In this document: positions 24,692-32,762 of the stretch, one piece after another | How positions within the stretch are numbered: the first letter of the stretch is position 1 | How the letters are laid out: every line of letters starts with the position of its first letter | Source of the DNA: Streptomyces sp. CB03234 | GTDB lineage: Bacteria > Actinomycetota > Actinomycetes > Streptomycetales > Streptomycetaceae | Direction of reading: 5' to 3' | Assembly: GCF_001905885.1 (NCBI RefSeq) | Contig: NZ_LIYH01000004.1 | Coordinates: 248,001-312,000 of the forward strand | Length of the DNA stretch: 64,000 nucleotides | The notes under the pieces: model-generated | The model's input: only the letters and a program-made list of their open reading frames with translations | Told to the model about the DNA's origin: nothing | Database searches by the model: none | Made by a program: the position numbers and the translations under genes

Positions 24692-27046
24692 ATGACGACC
24701 CAGCCGACCGACAAGGCTCCGACGAAGACCACCCCGACGCCCGCCGGGGTCATTGGCGGACCGACGGGTGAGTCGGAGCTGAGCCGTACCGTCGACCTGG
24801 CCATCACCGGCATGACCTGCGCCTCCTGTGCGGCCCGGATCGAGCGGAAGCTGAACAAGCTGACGGGCGTGAACGCGTCGGTGAACTTCGCCACCGCCAG
24901 CGCCCGAGTGGCGCATGCGGAGGACGTGTCGCCGCAGGACCTGATCGATGTGGTCAAGGGCACGGGGTACGGAGCCAGCCTCCCCGCCCCGCCGGCCTCC
25001 GCCGAGAGCACGGACGCGGCCGGCGGCGGTGAGGGGCCGGCCGGGGAGGAGGAACGCCATGTGCGGGCGCTGCGGGATCGGCTGATGGCCTCGGCGGTGC
25101 TCACGGTCCCGGTGGTGGTGCTGTCGATGGTGCCCGCCGCCCAGTTCCGGTTCTGGCAGTGGCTGGCCTTCGCGCTCGCCTCTCCGGTGGCGCTGTGGGG
25201 TGCGTGGCCCTTCCACCGCGCTGCCCTGCTGAACCTGCGGCACCGTGCGATGACCATGGACACCCTGGTGTCGCTGGGCGTGCTGGCGGCGTGGGTGTGG
25301 AGTGTGTACGCGCTGTTCCTCGGTGGCGCGGGGGAGCCCGGGATGCGTATGGCCTTCACTCTCCTGCCCCGCTCCGGCGAGCACGCGGGGTCGGCCGAGA
25401 TCTACCTGGAGGTAGCCGCTGCGCTGACAGCCTTCATCCTGGCCGGGCGCTACTTCGAGGCACGCGCCCGCCGCCGTGCCGGGGAAGCGATCCGCGCCCT
25501 GATGAACCTGGGCGCCAAGGATGTCACCGTGCTGCGTGAGGGGCGCGAGGTGCGGGTGCCGATCGAGCAGCTGGCGGTCGGGGACGAGTTCGTGGTGCGG
25601 CCCGGGGAGAAGATCGCCACCGACGGGGTGGTGGTCGAGGGTGCCTCGGCGGTGGACGAGTCGCTGCTGACCGGCGAGTCACTGCCCGTCGAGGTCGGTC
25701 CCGATGACGGCGTCACCGGCGCCACCGTCAACGCTGGAGGACGACTCGTCGTACGTGCCACCCGGGTCGGGACGGCCACCAAGCTCGCACAGATCGCCCG
25801 CCTGGTGGAAGAGGCTCAGACCGGAAAGGCCCAGGTACAGCGGCTGGCCGACCGGATATCGGCGATCTTCGTACCCATCGTCATCCTGCTGGCCGTCGAG
25901 ACGCTCCTCGGGTGGCTGGTACTCGGCTACCCGGCAGCCGTCGCGCTGACCGCGGCCATGGCGGTGCTCATCATCGCGTGCCCCTGCGCGCTCGGCCTGG
26001 CCACACCGACCGCGCTCATGGTCGGCACGGGCCGCGGCGCCCAGCTCGGCCTTCTGATACGCGGGCCGGAGGTGCTGGAGTCCACCCGCCGCATCGACAC
26101 GGTCGTGCTGGACAAGACCGGCACCGTCACCGAGGGCCGGATGCGCCTGGTCGATGTGGTCCTCGTCGACGGGGAGGACCGTGAAGAGGTTCTGCGCCGG
26201 GCGGGCGCGGTGGAGCACGCCAGTGAGCATCCGATCGCCAAGGCGATCGCGGCCGCCGCAGTGGAGGAGACGGGGGATCTCGCGCCTGTCACCGGCTTCG
26301 CGAACCACGCGGGTCGAGGCGTGGTCGGCACCGTCGACGGAAGCCCGGTGGTCGCCGGGCACGCGAGCTGGATCGCTGACCAGCGGAATCTGGAGATTCC
26401 GAGGGCACTGACCAGCGCCCAGCAGAAGGCCGAGCGCGCTGGGCGTACGGTCGTCTTCGCCGCGTGGGACGAGAAGGTGCGGGCTGCCCTCGTCATCGCC
26501 GACACCGTCAAGCCGACCAGCTCCGAGGCGGTCGTCCAGTTCAAGGCACTGGGCCTGACTCCAGTGTTGTTGACCGGGGACAACACGGCCGCCGCTGAAC
26601 ACGTCGCGGCCGAGGTCGGCATCGACACCGTCATTGCCGAGGTCCACCCCGAGGACAAGGTCGCCGAGATCAAGCGGCTCCAGGAGCACGGCAAGGTCGT
26701 GGCGATGGTCGGCGACGGCGTCAACGACGCGGCCGCCCTGGCCCAGGCCGACCTCGGGCTCGCGATGGGCACCGGCACCGACGCGGCGATCGCCGCCGCC
26801 GACCTCACCCTGGTGAAGGGCGACTTGCGCGCCGCCGCAGACGCGATCCGCCTCACCCGCAAGACCTTGACCACCATCAAGGGCAACCTCTTCTGGGCCT
26901 TCGCCTACAACGTCGCCGCCCTGCCCTTGGCCGCGCTCGGCCTGCTCAACCCGCTCATCGCTGGGGCAGCCATGGCCAGTTCCTCGGTCTTCGTCGTCAC
27001 CAACAGTCTGCGGCTGCGCCGCTTCCAGTCTGCCAACCGCCGCTGA
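24692..27046 (+). CDS. copA: Copper-exporting P1B-type ATPase
   Basis: A 784-residue heavy-metal pump of the cytoplasmic membrane. An N-terminal HMA domain has the copper-binding GMTCASC motif (about residues 40-46). Eight membrane helices follow the usual plan, with the transport motif C430-P-C432 in helix 6 and downstream signatures TGES (actuator), DKTGT with phosphorylated D474, and GDGVNDAAAL. One HMA domain instead of two is common in actinobacteria. It exports Cu(I), working with the CopZ-like chaperone at 29.3 kb. Its promoter carries a MerR-type operator. The gene is complete and in frame. Confidence 0.93.
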   Translation: MTTQPTDKAPTKTTPTPAGVIGGPTGESELSRTVDLAITGMTCASCAARIERKLNKLTGVNASVNFATASARVAHAEDVSPQDLIDVVKGTGYGASLPAPPASAESTDAAGGGEGPAGEEERHVRALRDRLMASAVLTVPVVVLSMVPAAQFRFWQWLAFALASPVALWGAWPFHRAALLNLRHRAMTMDTLVSLGVLAAWVWSVYALFLGGAGEPGMRMAFTLLPRSGEHAGSAEIYLEVAAALTAFILAGRYFEARARRRAGEAIRALMNLGAKDVTVLREGREVRVPIEQLAVGDEFVVRPGEKIATDGVVVEGASAVDESLLTGESLPVEVGPDDGVTGATVNAGGRLVVRATRVGTATKLAQIARLVEEAQTGKAQVQRLADRISAIFVPIVILLAVETLLGWLVLGYPAAVALTAAMAVLIIACPCALGLATPTALMVGTGRGAQLGLLIRGPEVLESTRRIDTVVLDKTGTVTEGRMRLVDVVLVDGEDREEVLRRAGAVEHASEHPIAKAIAAAAVEETGDLAPVTGFANHAGRGVVGTVDGSPVVAGHASWIADQRNLEIPRALTSAQQKAERAGRTVVFAAWDEKVRAALVIADTVKPTSSEAVVQFKALGLTPVLLTGDNTAAAEHVAAEVGIDTVIAEVHPEDKVAEIKRLQEHGKVVAMVGDGVNDAAALAQADLGLAMGTGTDAAIAAADLTLVKGDLRAAADAIRLTRKTLTTIKGNLFWAFAYNVAALPLAALGLLNPLIAGAAMASSSVFVVTNSLRLRRFQSANRR

Positions 27047-27089
27047 GTCCTCGTACCCGTACAGCCCCGCAGAAACGTAAGGACGCCCC

Positions 27090-27486
27090 ATGGCCACTGT
27101 CATCAAGCACCGCACTGGCCCTTGCCATCGCCGCGGCGGTCGTGACGGTCGGCGTCACGTCCGTCGTCGCCACCGCCGCAGTGGCCGGCGGCGGGCCCGA
27201 CAAGCCCGCTGCCTCCAACAGCGCCTCGCCGACTCCGTCCTCCTCGTCAGCACCTGGCACCTCGACCCCGCCGCAGGGCGGCATGCCCAGCCCGGCGCGC
27301 GGCAACGGATCGCCGAACGGGGGCATGGACAACGGCATGAGCATGCCCTCGATGCCGGCCACCCCCGCGCCCGGCAACAGCGGCATGCCTTCGCCGTCCC
27401 CCGCCACTCCTGCGCCGGGCGGCACACAGCAGAACGGCATGGGCGGCATGGGGATGATGGGCGGCATGGACGTGGGCGGGATGTGA
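27090..27486 (+). pseudogene. Met/Gly-rich secreted protein, apparently frameshifted in its signal peptide
   Basis: An AAGGA ribosome site precedes ATG 27090, but that frame reads MATVIKHRTG and is not protein-like. The +1 frame from 27091 reads a convincing hydrophobic signal segment (SSSTALALAIAAAVVTVGVT) leading to a mature part rich in Met, Gly, Pro and Ser, ending NGMGGMGMMGGMDVGGM, which looks like a periplasmic/secreted copper-binding tail. No usual start codon exists in that frame before GTG 27142, which would cut off half the signal. One inserted base near 27093-27097 would explain this. It could also be an assembly error. Confidence 0.55.
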
Positions 27487-27830
27487 CCGTGGCCGACCTC
27501 GCGGATGCCGCGGACGGGGACCGGTGTACGGCGGTGCGGGTAACCGTTGCCGCCGCGAGCCTGGCCGGTGCCACCCTCCTGACGGCGGGACTGATCTCGG
27601 GCGCCCAGCCGTCCCCGGCCACGCCCGCGCCCACGGCGAGTACGTGCACGTCCTCCGCGCCGGCTCCCGCGACCCCAGCACCGGACCAGGCGACCCCGTC
27701 TCCTCCTGTGACCCGCAGCAGCGACAGCGGGTGCGGTGCCAAGGACGCATCCAGCGCTTCACGTGCGGCGAACCCGGCGCCACCTCAGGCGACGCCGTCC
27801 CCGCCCCTGACACGCAGCCGTGGAAGCTGA
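27483..27830 (+). CDS. Small Pro/Thr-rich single-span membrane protein
   Basis: A 115-residue reading frame that begins at GTG 27483 inside the ATGTGA stop of the preceding Met-rich gene, an arrangement suggesting translational coupling. One membrane segment (VTVAAASLAGATLLTAGLIS, about residues 20-40) is followed by a Pro/Ala/Ser/Thr-rich extracytoplasmic tail with three cysteines. No family is recognised. Its position just before a decayed apbE gene is where FMN-binding proteins are often found, but no FMN-binding SGAT-type motif is visible, so it may be a remnant. Confidence 0.4.
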   Translation: MTVADLADAADGDRCTAVRVTVAAASLAGATLLTAGLISGAQPSPATPAPTASTCTSSAPAPATPAPDQATPSPPVTRSSDSGCGAKDASSASRAANPAPPQATPSPPLTRSRGS

Positions 27831-28478
27831 GGCCACCGAGGCACGGTTTCCGGTGATGGGCAGTACCGGCCACCTCCTGGTGGCCGGTGATCCGGAACTC
27901 CTGACTCGGGCACGCGCCCGTCTGGAACAGATGGAGTCGCTGTGGTCCCGGTTCCGCGCCGACAGCGAACTGTGCCGTCTCAACGCCTCGCAGTCGGGCC
28001 GCTGGGTCCAGCTCTCCCCGCCGACAGTCGCGCTCCTGCGACGGGCCGTACGGGCCTGGGAGGTGACCGGCGGCCTCTTCGACCCGACCGTGCTGCCCGC
28101 GCTGGAAACCGCCGGATACACCCGCAGCTTCGCCGAACTCCCGCAGGAAATCCCGTACGCCGACGATTCAGGCCCCGCACCGGGCTGCGCCGATCGGCAG
28201 GTTCCGCACCAGGCGCCGGTGCCGGGTGGTTGTGGTGGAGGAAGAGGCCAACCCCGGAACGGACCTGGCGTGGCTGTCCCTCTCACCACCTCATCGACCC
28301 CGTCAGCGGCACCCCGACCGACAGCGAGGTGGCCACCGTCACCGTCGTGGCCGGCGAGGCGCGCTGTTCCGGAGGTACTGGCCAAGGCCGCTCTGATCGC
28401 CGGACTGCACGCCGGGCAGGCGCTGTTGGGGCCCATGGCGTCGCCGGCCTGCTCGTGATGGAAGACGGGACGGCGCAC
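27820..28478 (+). pseudogene. apbE: Decayed ApbE (FAD:protein FMN transferase)
   Basis: The first 115 residues from GTG 27820 are a good ApbE N-terminus: RFPVMGSTGHLLV, then ARLEQMESLWSRFRADSELCRLN and GGLFDPTVLPALETAGY. The rest is scattered over other frames: NPGTDLAWLSLS in one, HHLIDPVSGTPTDSEVATVT with the diagnostic HHLIDP in another, and EVLAKAALIAGLHAGQAL back in the first. The piece normally lying between AWLSL and HHLIDP is missing. So there are at least two frameshifts and one deletion. ApbE attaches FMN to exported redox proteins, a role lost here. Confidence 0.8.
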
Positions 28479-28479
28479 A

Positions 28480-29269
28480 GTGCCGGGCCCTCGGGCCGCC
28501 CCGGGACGCCTCTACGACCGGTACCGTTTCCTTTTGGGCCTGGCACTGGTCTTCCTGACGGCGCATCTGCTCGCGCTGGTCGCCGACACCTGGGTGGACT
28601 TCGGTCTTGTGGAGCTGCTGGCCCCCTTCACCTCCGGCCACCGGCCCGCGGCCGTCGCCTGGGGCGTGATCGCATTCCAGCTCCTCGTGGCGATCCAGGC
28701 AGCGTCCCTGCTCGAGCACCGTATCCCGGTGCGGTGGTGGCGCTACGTCCACACCAGCGCCTTCGCCGTTGCCGTCCGGGCGGATCCGTCCGTACTCCCT
28801 GTGCGGGAATCCGGCGGACCGGGAGACATACCGCATCGGCGTGCTGGACGTGCCGGAGGGGCGGGGCGGATCGGCGGAGGTGCACAGCCTGCGGACGGGC
28901 CAGCGGATCTCCGTGAGCCGCCCGCGCAACACGCTTCCGCTCGTACTGGCCGACCAGTACCTGTTCATCGCGGGCGGCATCGGCATCACGCCCCTGTTGC
29001 CCATGATCCGCGCGGTGGCGGCGGCCGGAAGGGAGTGGCAGGTGCTCTACGGCGGCCGGTCCCGCAACGCCATGGCCTTCGTCGACGAACTCCTCGTCCT
29101 CGGCCGCGACAGGGTCCGTCTCGTACCCGAGGACACGCACGGACTGCCCGAACTGGCTGCCACCCTGGCCGCGACCAGGCCAGGAGCCGCCTGGCCGACG
29201 GCGACCGGAACCGTCGCGACGTCATCTGCCCGTGCGTCTCCAGGGCCCACAGCCCGACCCTCGTGGTAG
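28480..29269 (+). pseudogene. Decayed ferric-reductase-like membrane gene joined to a PDR-type oxidoreductase remnant
   Basis: From GTG 28480 about 95 residues read as the last membrane helices of a ferric-reductase-like protein (RYRFLLGLALVFLTAHLLAL, HRPAAVAWGVIAFQLLVAIQ, then the heme-region histidine in WRYVHTSAF). After a frame change near 28770-28800, the sequence reads as a flavin reductase core: YSLCGNPADRETYRIGVL, then LFIAGGIGITPLLPMIRA (NAD-binding GGIGITP) and LYGGRSRNAMAFVDEL. The FMN-binding start, the C-terminal ferredoxin domain and much of the membrane part are missing. With apbE this once formed an FMN/electron-transfer cluster. Confidence 0.72.
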
Positions 29270-29286
29270 ACCTCTGAAAATGACGG

Positions 29287-29320
29287 ACGGCCCGGCCAGG
29301 AACACGCCCGGCCGGGCCGT
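29287..29320. terminator. Terminator between the decayed reductase and copZ
   Basis: Perfect 11-bp inverted repeat ACGGCCCGGCC ... GGCCGGGCCGT with a 12-base loop, followed on the plus strand by TTCATCAT. It lies between two converging transcription units and can serve both. Confidence 0.8.
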
Positions 29321-29346
29321 TCATCATGAACACATACGCGTACGAG

Positions 29347-29607
29347 TCAGTCGGCGACGCGTGCCGTGTAGTCCCCGGCCGCTTCCACCGCCGCGACGAG
29401 CGCCGCGGAGTCCACGTCGACAGCCTCTTCAAGGCGGACGACGCTGCGTCCCGTGCGTACGTCAGTGGCCGCCGAGCGTACGCCGGGCAGGTCCTCCAGC
29501 TCATCATCGATGAGCAGGCCGCAGCTGTTGCAGTGCATGCCCTCGATGAGCAGCACCACCTGCGGACCGTCGGTCTCGGTCTTGCTCTTACGGCTGAACA
29601 GTTTCAC
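29347..29607 (-). CDS. CopZ-like heavy-metal chaperone (HMA domain)
   Basis: An 86-residue soluble protein with one HMA fold. The metal site GMHCNSC (CxxC) lies at about residues 24-30, after a basic head MKLFSRKSKTETDG. Such chaperones carry Cu(I) to P1B-ATPases such as CopA in this window. Its GTG start overlaps the TAG stop of the TauE/SafE-cupredoxin gene by one base (TAGTG), showing translational coupling, so the two proteins probably act together. The extended N-terminus is longer than in minimal CopZ proteins. Confidence 0.85.
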   Translation of the reverse strand: MKLFSRKSKTETDGPQVVLLIEGMHCNSCGLLIDDELEDLPGVRSAATDVRTGRSVVRLEEAVDVDSAALVAAVEAAGDYTARVAD

Positions 29608-30755
29608 TACGCGCCCTTCTTGAAGTCGATGGTGCCGGTCTGCATACCCATGGCGCAGGAGAAGAGGAGCCTGCCGGGCTTACGTGTGCCCAGGTCGACC
29701 TTGGTGTCACCGTCGCGCTTGACGATCTCCTGCACTCCCAGCTCGGGAATGGTGAAGGCACGGGCGCACCCGCCCGAGTCCTTGCCGCGCAGCACGAGCG
29801 TCGTGGGCACGCCGGCTTTCGCGGTGAACTGCGTAGGGACGTAGAAATCCGTGACGGTGAGGGTCACGATCTGCTTCCCGGATGCGTCGATGCGTACGGG
29901 GTCGTCGGCCGCCGCGGTCTCCTCACCTCCGGCGCCACCCACGGAACCGCTCCCTTCACCGCCCTCGACGATGAACGGCCCACTCGCCGCAGCCCGCTTG
30001 TCCGGGGCGTCGAAGGAGACCCAGCCGCCGGCCTGCAGCGCGGAACCCATGGTCCAGACGGCGACGCTCAGCACCACCACACCGGTGAGCACGGCCAGTC
30101 GGCCGGACAGCACCTGGCTGCCGCGGCGGAAGAGGTAGCCGAGCGCGGCGAAGAGCGGCGCGGTACCCAAGACGAACCCGGCCATCACGGCGGCCCCGGC
30201 CACCGGCGACCCTGAGGTGATGGCGAGCAGCTCCATCGACAGGGTCACCCCGCAGGGCACCAGTACGGTGGCGAAGCCGATCAGGGCAGGAGTGGCGACC
30301 GAGTCGGTCCGGGCGCTGCGCCGCATCAGTCGGCCGAACGACGCCGGGGGCCGGGGCACGAGCCGCCCCACGCCCTTGACGCCGAACAGATCCAGCGCGA
30401 ACAGCACCATCAGCAGCCCGGCGGCCAGCAACAGCACCGCCTGGGTACGAGGACTGGGCTGCAGCGCGTCACCGAAGACGCCCAGCAGCGCGCCGAGCAG
30501 GGTGTGGGAGACCAGCTTCCCGGCCAGGAACGCCCCGACCGGCGCCAATGGCGTGGCGGCCTCTTTCACAGGACGCGGCGAATCGGATGCCCTGAGGGAC
30601 TTGTTGGTGGCCGACTTCTTGTCGGTGGGAGCGGAGCTGCGGCGGCGGGTCACAGCCCCGGCCAGCAGACCCCCCTGAACGGCGGCGCACGAGGCACCAC
30701 CGGCGAGCAGACCGGTACTCGCACCGGTGATCAGCAAAGCGATGGACGACGGCAT
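29607..30755 (-). CDS. TauE/SafE-type membrane protein with C-terminal cupredoxin domain
   Basis: A 382-residue membrane protein. About six or seven helices fill residues 1-240, beginning LLITGASTGLLAGGASCAAV with the paired Gly/Cys pattern of the SafE/DsbD-like superfamily. After a Gly/Ser/Glu linker, residues ~285-382 form a cupredoxin-like domain: VTDFYVPTQFTAKAGVPTTL, then SGGCARAFTI and LLFSCAMGMQTGTI, which give Cys and Met copper ligands. It likely moves or stores copper at the membrane with the coupled CopZ-like chaperone. Start ATG 30755. The fusion of both domains is intact and in frame. Confidence 0.83.
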   Translation of the reverse strand: MPSSIALLITGASTGLLAGGASCAAVQGGLLAGAVTRRRSSAPTDKKSATNKSLRASDSPRPVKEAATPLAPVGAFLAGKLVSHTLLGALLGVFGDALQPSPRTQAVLLLAAGLLMVLFALDLFGVKGVGRLVPRPPASFGRLMRRSARTDSVATPALIGFATVLVPCGVTLSMELLAITSGSPVAGAAVMAGFVLGTAPLFAALGYLFRRGSQVLSGRLAVLTGVVVLSVAVWTMGSALQAGGWVSFDAPDKRAAASGPFIVEGGEGSGSVGGAGGEETAAADDPVRIDASGKQIVTLTVTDFYVPTQFTAKAGVPTTLVLRGKDSGGCARAFTIPELGVQEIVKRDGDTKVDLGTRKPGRLLFSCAMGMQTGTIDFKKGA

Positions 30756-30871
30756 GCGTCGTTACTCCTGTTCTGCAACTACGGCACGCGCACACGGATA
30801 TCCGGGCATGCCGAGGCGGACGTGAGGAACGCGGCGTCCCACAAGGCATCAACCTCGCGGGCGGCGATCCG

Positions 30872-31303
30872 TCACGTCCGCGACACGCACAACCAGTGCA
30901 GATCAGGAGGAGCCACCACCGGTGGCGGGGCATTGGGCTGCGCCTTCATCAGCGCGGCGGAGCATGCCGCCGAGCGCGCCGGAACTGCGGGCGCCTGTCC
31001 CGACGGACCGTCCTGGGCGAGCGTGGCCTCCGGCGCCGCGCACTGCTCCTCGGCCGCCGGGCAACGCGGACCGTGGTCCGGAGAAGACTCCGCCACAGCC
31101 GGAGCCGCAGCCTGCCCACCATGCTCTGCGTGCTCCGCATGACCACTGGCCACGGAGTGTGGAGCCACGTGCATGTTCATCGGCCCCGGCATCGCCATCG
31201 CGGGACGCGCCAGCCCGGACAGGCAGACGAACAGCACGCACACAAGCAGCGCCCCGGACCAGGTCCGGAGTGGCAGCAGCACGCGTCGCGACATGCGCGC
31301 CAT
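30872..31303 (-). CDS. His/Met-rich secreted protein (DUF6153-like)
   Basis: A 143-residue protein. A hydrophobic signal or anchor segment SGALLVCVLFVCLSGLARPA lies at about residues 16-35. The next part is rich in potential copper ligands: MAMPGPMNMHVAPHSVASGH and AEHAEHGG. The C-terminus has several cysteines (RCPAAEEQCAAP, AACSAALM) and ends PDLHWLCVSRT, a tail I associate with the actinobacterial DUF6153 family. Its place between two copper proteins supports a role in binding copper outside the membrane. Start ATG 31303, with a second ATG three codons on. Confidence 0.7.
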   Translation of the reverse strand: MARMSRRVLLPLRTWSGALLVCVLFVCLSGLARPAMAMPGPMNMHVAPHSVASGHAEHAEHGGQAAAPAVAESSPDHGPRCPAAEEQCAAPEATLAQDGPSGQAPAVPARSAACSAALMKAQPNAPPPVVAPPDLHWLCVSRT

Positions 31304-31349
31304 GCTAAGCCATCACCGGAGCCGCCGCCTCGGCCATGGACACGCGGAG

Positions 31350-32078
31350 CTACTCGCCTTCCTGCCAGTCGTAACTGCTGGGTACGTCGGTCTTCTGGCC
31401 GGCCGGCCCGTACACGAGCGCGATCTCGTCATGCGACCGGAACTCGATGGCGGCAGGGTTGCCGGCGTACTCCTTGCCGTTGACGCAGGCACGGAACTCA
31501 TTGCCGCCACCCGCCTTGAGCCCGCCGATGGCGTCCTTGGTGAGGGCGACGTCCCACTCGGTCATGAACTGGCCGAGCGAGAAGGTGGCCTTGACGGGGG
31601 ACTCGATGTGGATCACGCCATTGGCGTCATGGGTGTGCAGCGGGCTGATCTGCTGTGCTGGCTGGTCGATGCCGATGTTCGCCGGGACGGCGACCGGCTT
31701 GCCGTCGACCAGGACGTCCAGGTGCGCGTGGATGTGCTCGACGTTGCCCTCCTCGCAGAGCATCGGCAGTCCCGCCGCCCTCACCCGGGCTGATGGGTCA
31801 CTCGGTGCACTCCAGGGCGGATCTGTCGTACGGCGCGAGGCGGTCTTCATGGGAGCCGTAGGGATGCCGGTCTCGGCCGGAGTCGGGGAACTGGTCGGCT
31901 CGTCCGACGTCCGGACGAGGGCGAAGGTGATCGCGGCGACGATCGCGAGCACCACGACACTCACCGCCAGGGCGATCAGCGTGCGGCGTCGGCGTTCGGC
32001 CCGTCGAGCCTGCTCGGGCAGCGCGGCCGCCCGGGCCTGGCGGTCTGCCGATGTCTTCTTGGCCGGCTTGCGGGACAT
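31350..32078 (-). CDS. Membrane-anchored His-motif protein, function unknown
   Basis: A 242-residue protein. A long basic cytoplasmic head (KPAKKTSADRQARAAALPEQ) precedes a single membrane helix at about 34-55, then a Ser/Thr/Pro linker and an extracytoplasmic domain of about 150 residues. This domain has clustered histidines in EHIHAHLDVLVDG and SPLHTHDANGVIHIESP, possible metal ligands, plus the single cysteines in MLCEEG and RACVNGKEY. ATG 32078 follows AGGAGG at nine bases. It is divergent from the metallothionein gene, with that gene's MerR-type operator between. I know no function for the family. Confidence 0.7.
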   Translation of the reverse strand: MSRKPAKKTSADRQARAAALPEQARRAERRRRTLIALAVSVVVLAIVAAITFALVRTSDEPTSSPTPAETGIPTAPMKTASRRTTDPPWSAPSDPSARVRAAGLPMLCEEGNVEHIHAHLDVLVDGKPVAVPANIGIDQPAQQISPLHTHDANGVIHIESPVKATFSLGQFMTEWDVALTKDAIGGLKAGGGNEFRACVNGKEYAGNPAAIEFRSHDEIALVYGPAGQKTDVPSSYDWQEGE

Positions 32079-32118
32079 ACACGGATTCCTCCTGATCAAT
32101 TCCGGATAAAAGGGGCCT

Positions 32119-32148
32119 TGACTTTGCCCATGGGGGAAGGTTTTAGCG
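32119..32148 (+). promoter_or_regulatory. MerR-type operator and promoter of the metallothionein gene
   Basis: -35 TTGACT at 32119-32124 and TAGCGT as -10 after a 20-bp spacer. The dyad at 32122-32142 reads ACTTTGCCC ... GGGGAAGGT, and the following GTTTTAGCGTC is almost identical to the copA promoter. This shared sequence implies control by the same MerR-family protein. Confidence 0.8.
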
Positions 32149-32185
32149 TCGTCGCGTAGGCACCTAGCGGGAAGGAGGTCGCCTC

Positions 32186-32332
32186 ATGGCATTCGTCGAA
32201 GGCGAGGTGTACCGGTGCCCGGACCCCGACTGCGGCTGTGAGATCACCGTGACCAAGGGCGCGGCTCCAGGCCACGGCGGGGACGAAGCCCCCACGTGCT
32301 GCTGCGGACTCCCCATGGAGAAGGTCCGCTGA
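32186..32332 (+). CDS. MymT-like copper metallothionein
   Basis: A 48-residue cytoplasmic protein, easily missed because of its length. It starts at ATG 32186 after GGAAGGAGG and reads EGEVYRCPDPDCGCEI ... TCCCGLPMEKVR. Six cysteines occur as C-x4-CGC and CCCG, and the frame of Y/R-C, CGC and C-C-CG matches the mycobacterial copper metallothionein MymT, which buffers several Cu(I) ions. MymT has an extra CHC in the middle, replaced here by PGHGG, so capacity may be lower. Its MerR-type promoter links it to copA. I rate the family call as likely, not certain. Confidence 0.75.
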   Translation: MAFVEGEVYRCPDPDCGCEITVTKGAAPGHGGDEAPTCCCGLPMEKVR

Positions 32333-32340
32333 GCCGTCCT

Positions 32341-32721
32341 GCCACACCACCCTCGCTAGCGGCCACGCCGCGGGAGCAGGTGTGGGCCACCACAGCGAAC
32401 GGCCTGATGGTCAGCGCAGACGGTGGCCGCGCCTTCCGTCCGGCGCCGGGAGCACCTGACGTGGCGGCGATCGAACGCCCGGCCCGCGTCGCGCTCGTCG
32501 CGCTCGGAGCCGACGGAAAGGTCCTGCACAGCCGTGACGGCCGCTCCGGGGAACGCGGGGGCAGCCTTCCAGGAGGTGCGCAGCCCACCGTGCTGACGGC
32601 CATCAGCCCCACGCATCTGCTGGCCGCCGACGTCGGCGAATTGGTCTACGAATCGAAGGACGGGGGGCGTAGCTGGAAGGTGCTGCACCGCCCCGACCAC
32701 GAGGCCCGCGACAACCACTAG
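32341..32721 (+). pseudogene. Truncated second F510_1955-type protein (C-terminal half)
   Basis: About 125 residues in frame to TAG at 32719-32721. They resemble the C-terminal propeller repeats of the lipoprotein at 23187-24056: SADGGRAF, then PGGAQPTVLTAISPTHLLAA and YESKDGGRSWKVL, compared with PGGEPQALTAVDSSHVIVA and YETRDAGKTFTKLL in the complete copy. The signal peptide, lipobox and first blades are missing and there is no convincing start. It starts right after the metallothionein stop and ends 40 bp before the IS701 remnant. Confidence 0.7.
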
Positions 32722-32762
32722 CCGTGCAGCACCAGCCGTGATCATCTCCTCTGCTGCGTCGA

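Noticed and set aside
27090..27482. Reading MATVIKHRTG from ATG 27090 as a 246-residue protein
   Set aside because: The first 131 residues are Arg/His-rich and not protein-like, while the neighbouring frame has a signal peptide and Met-rich body; only the end of this frame (from GTG 27483) is plausible.
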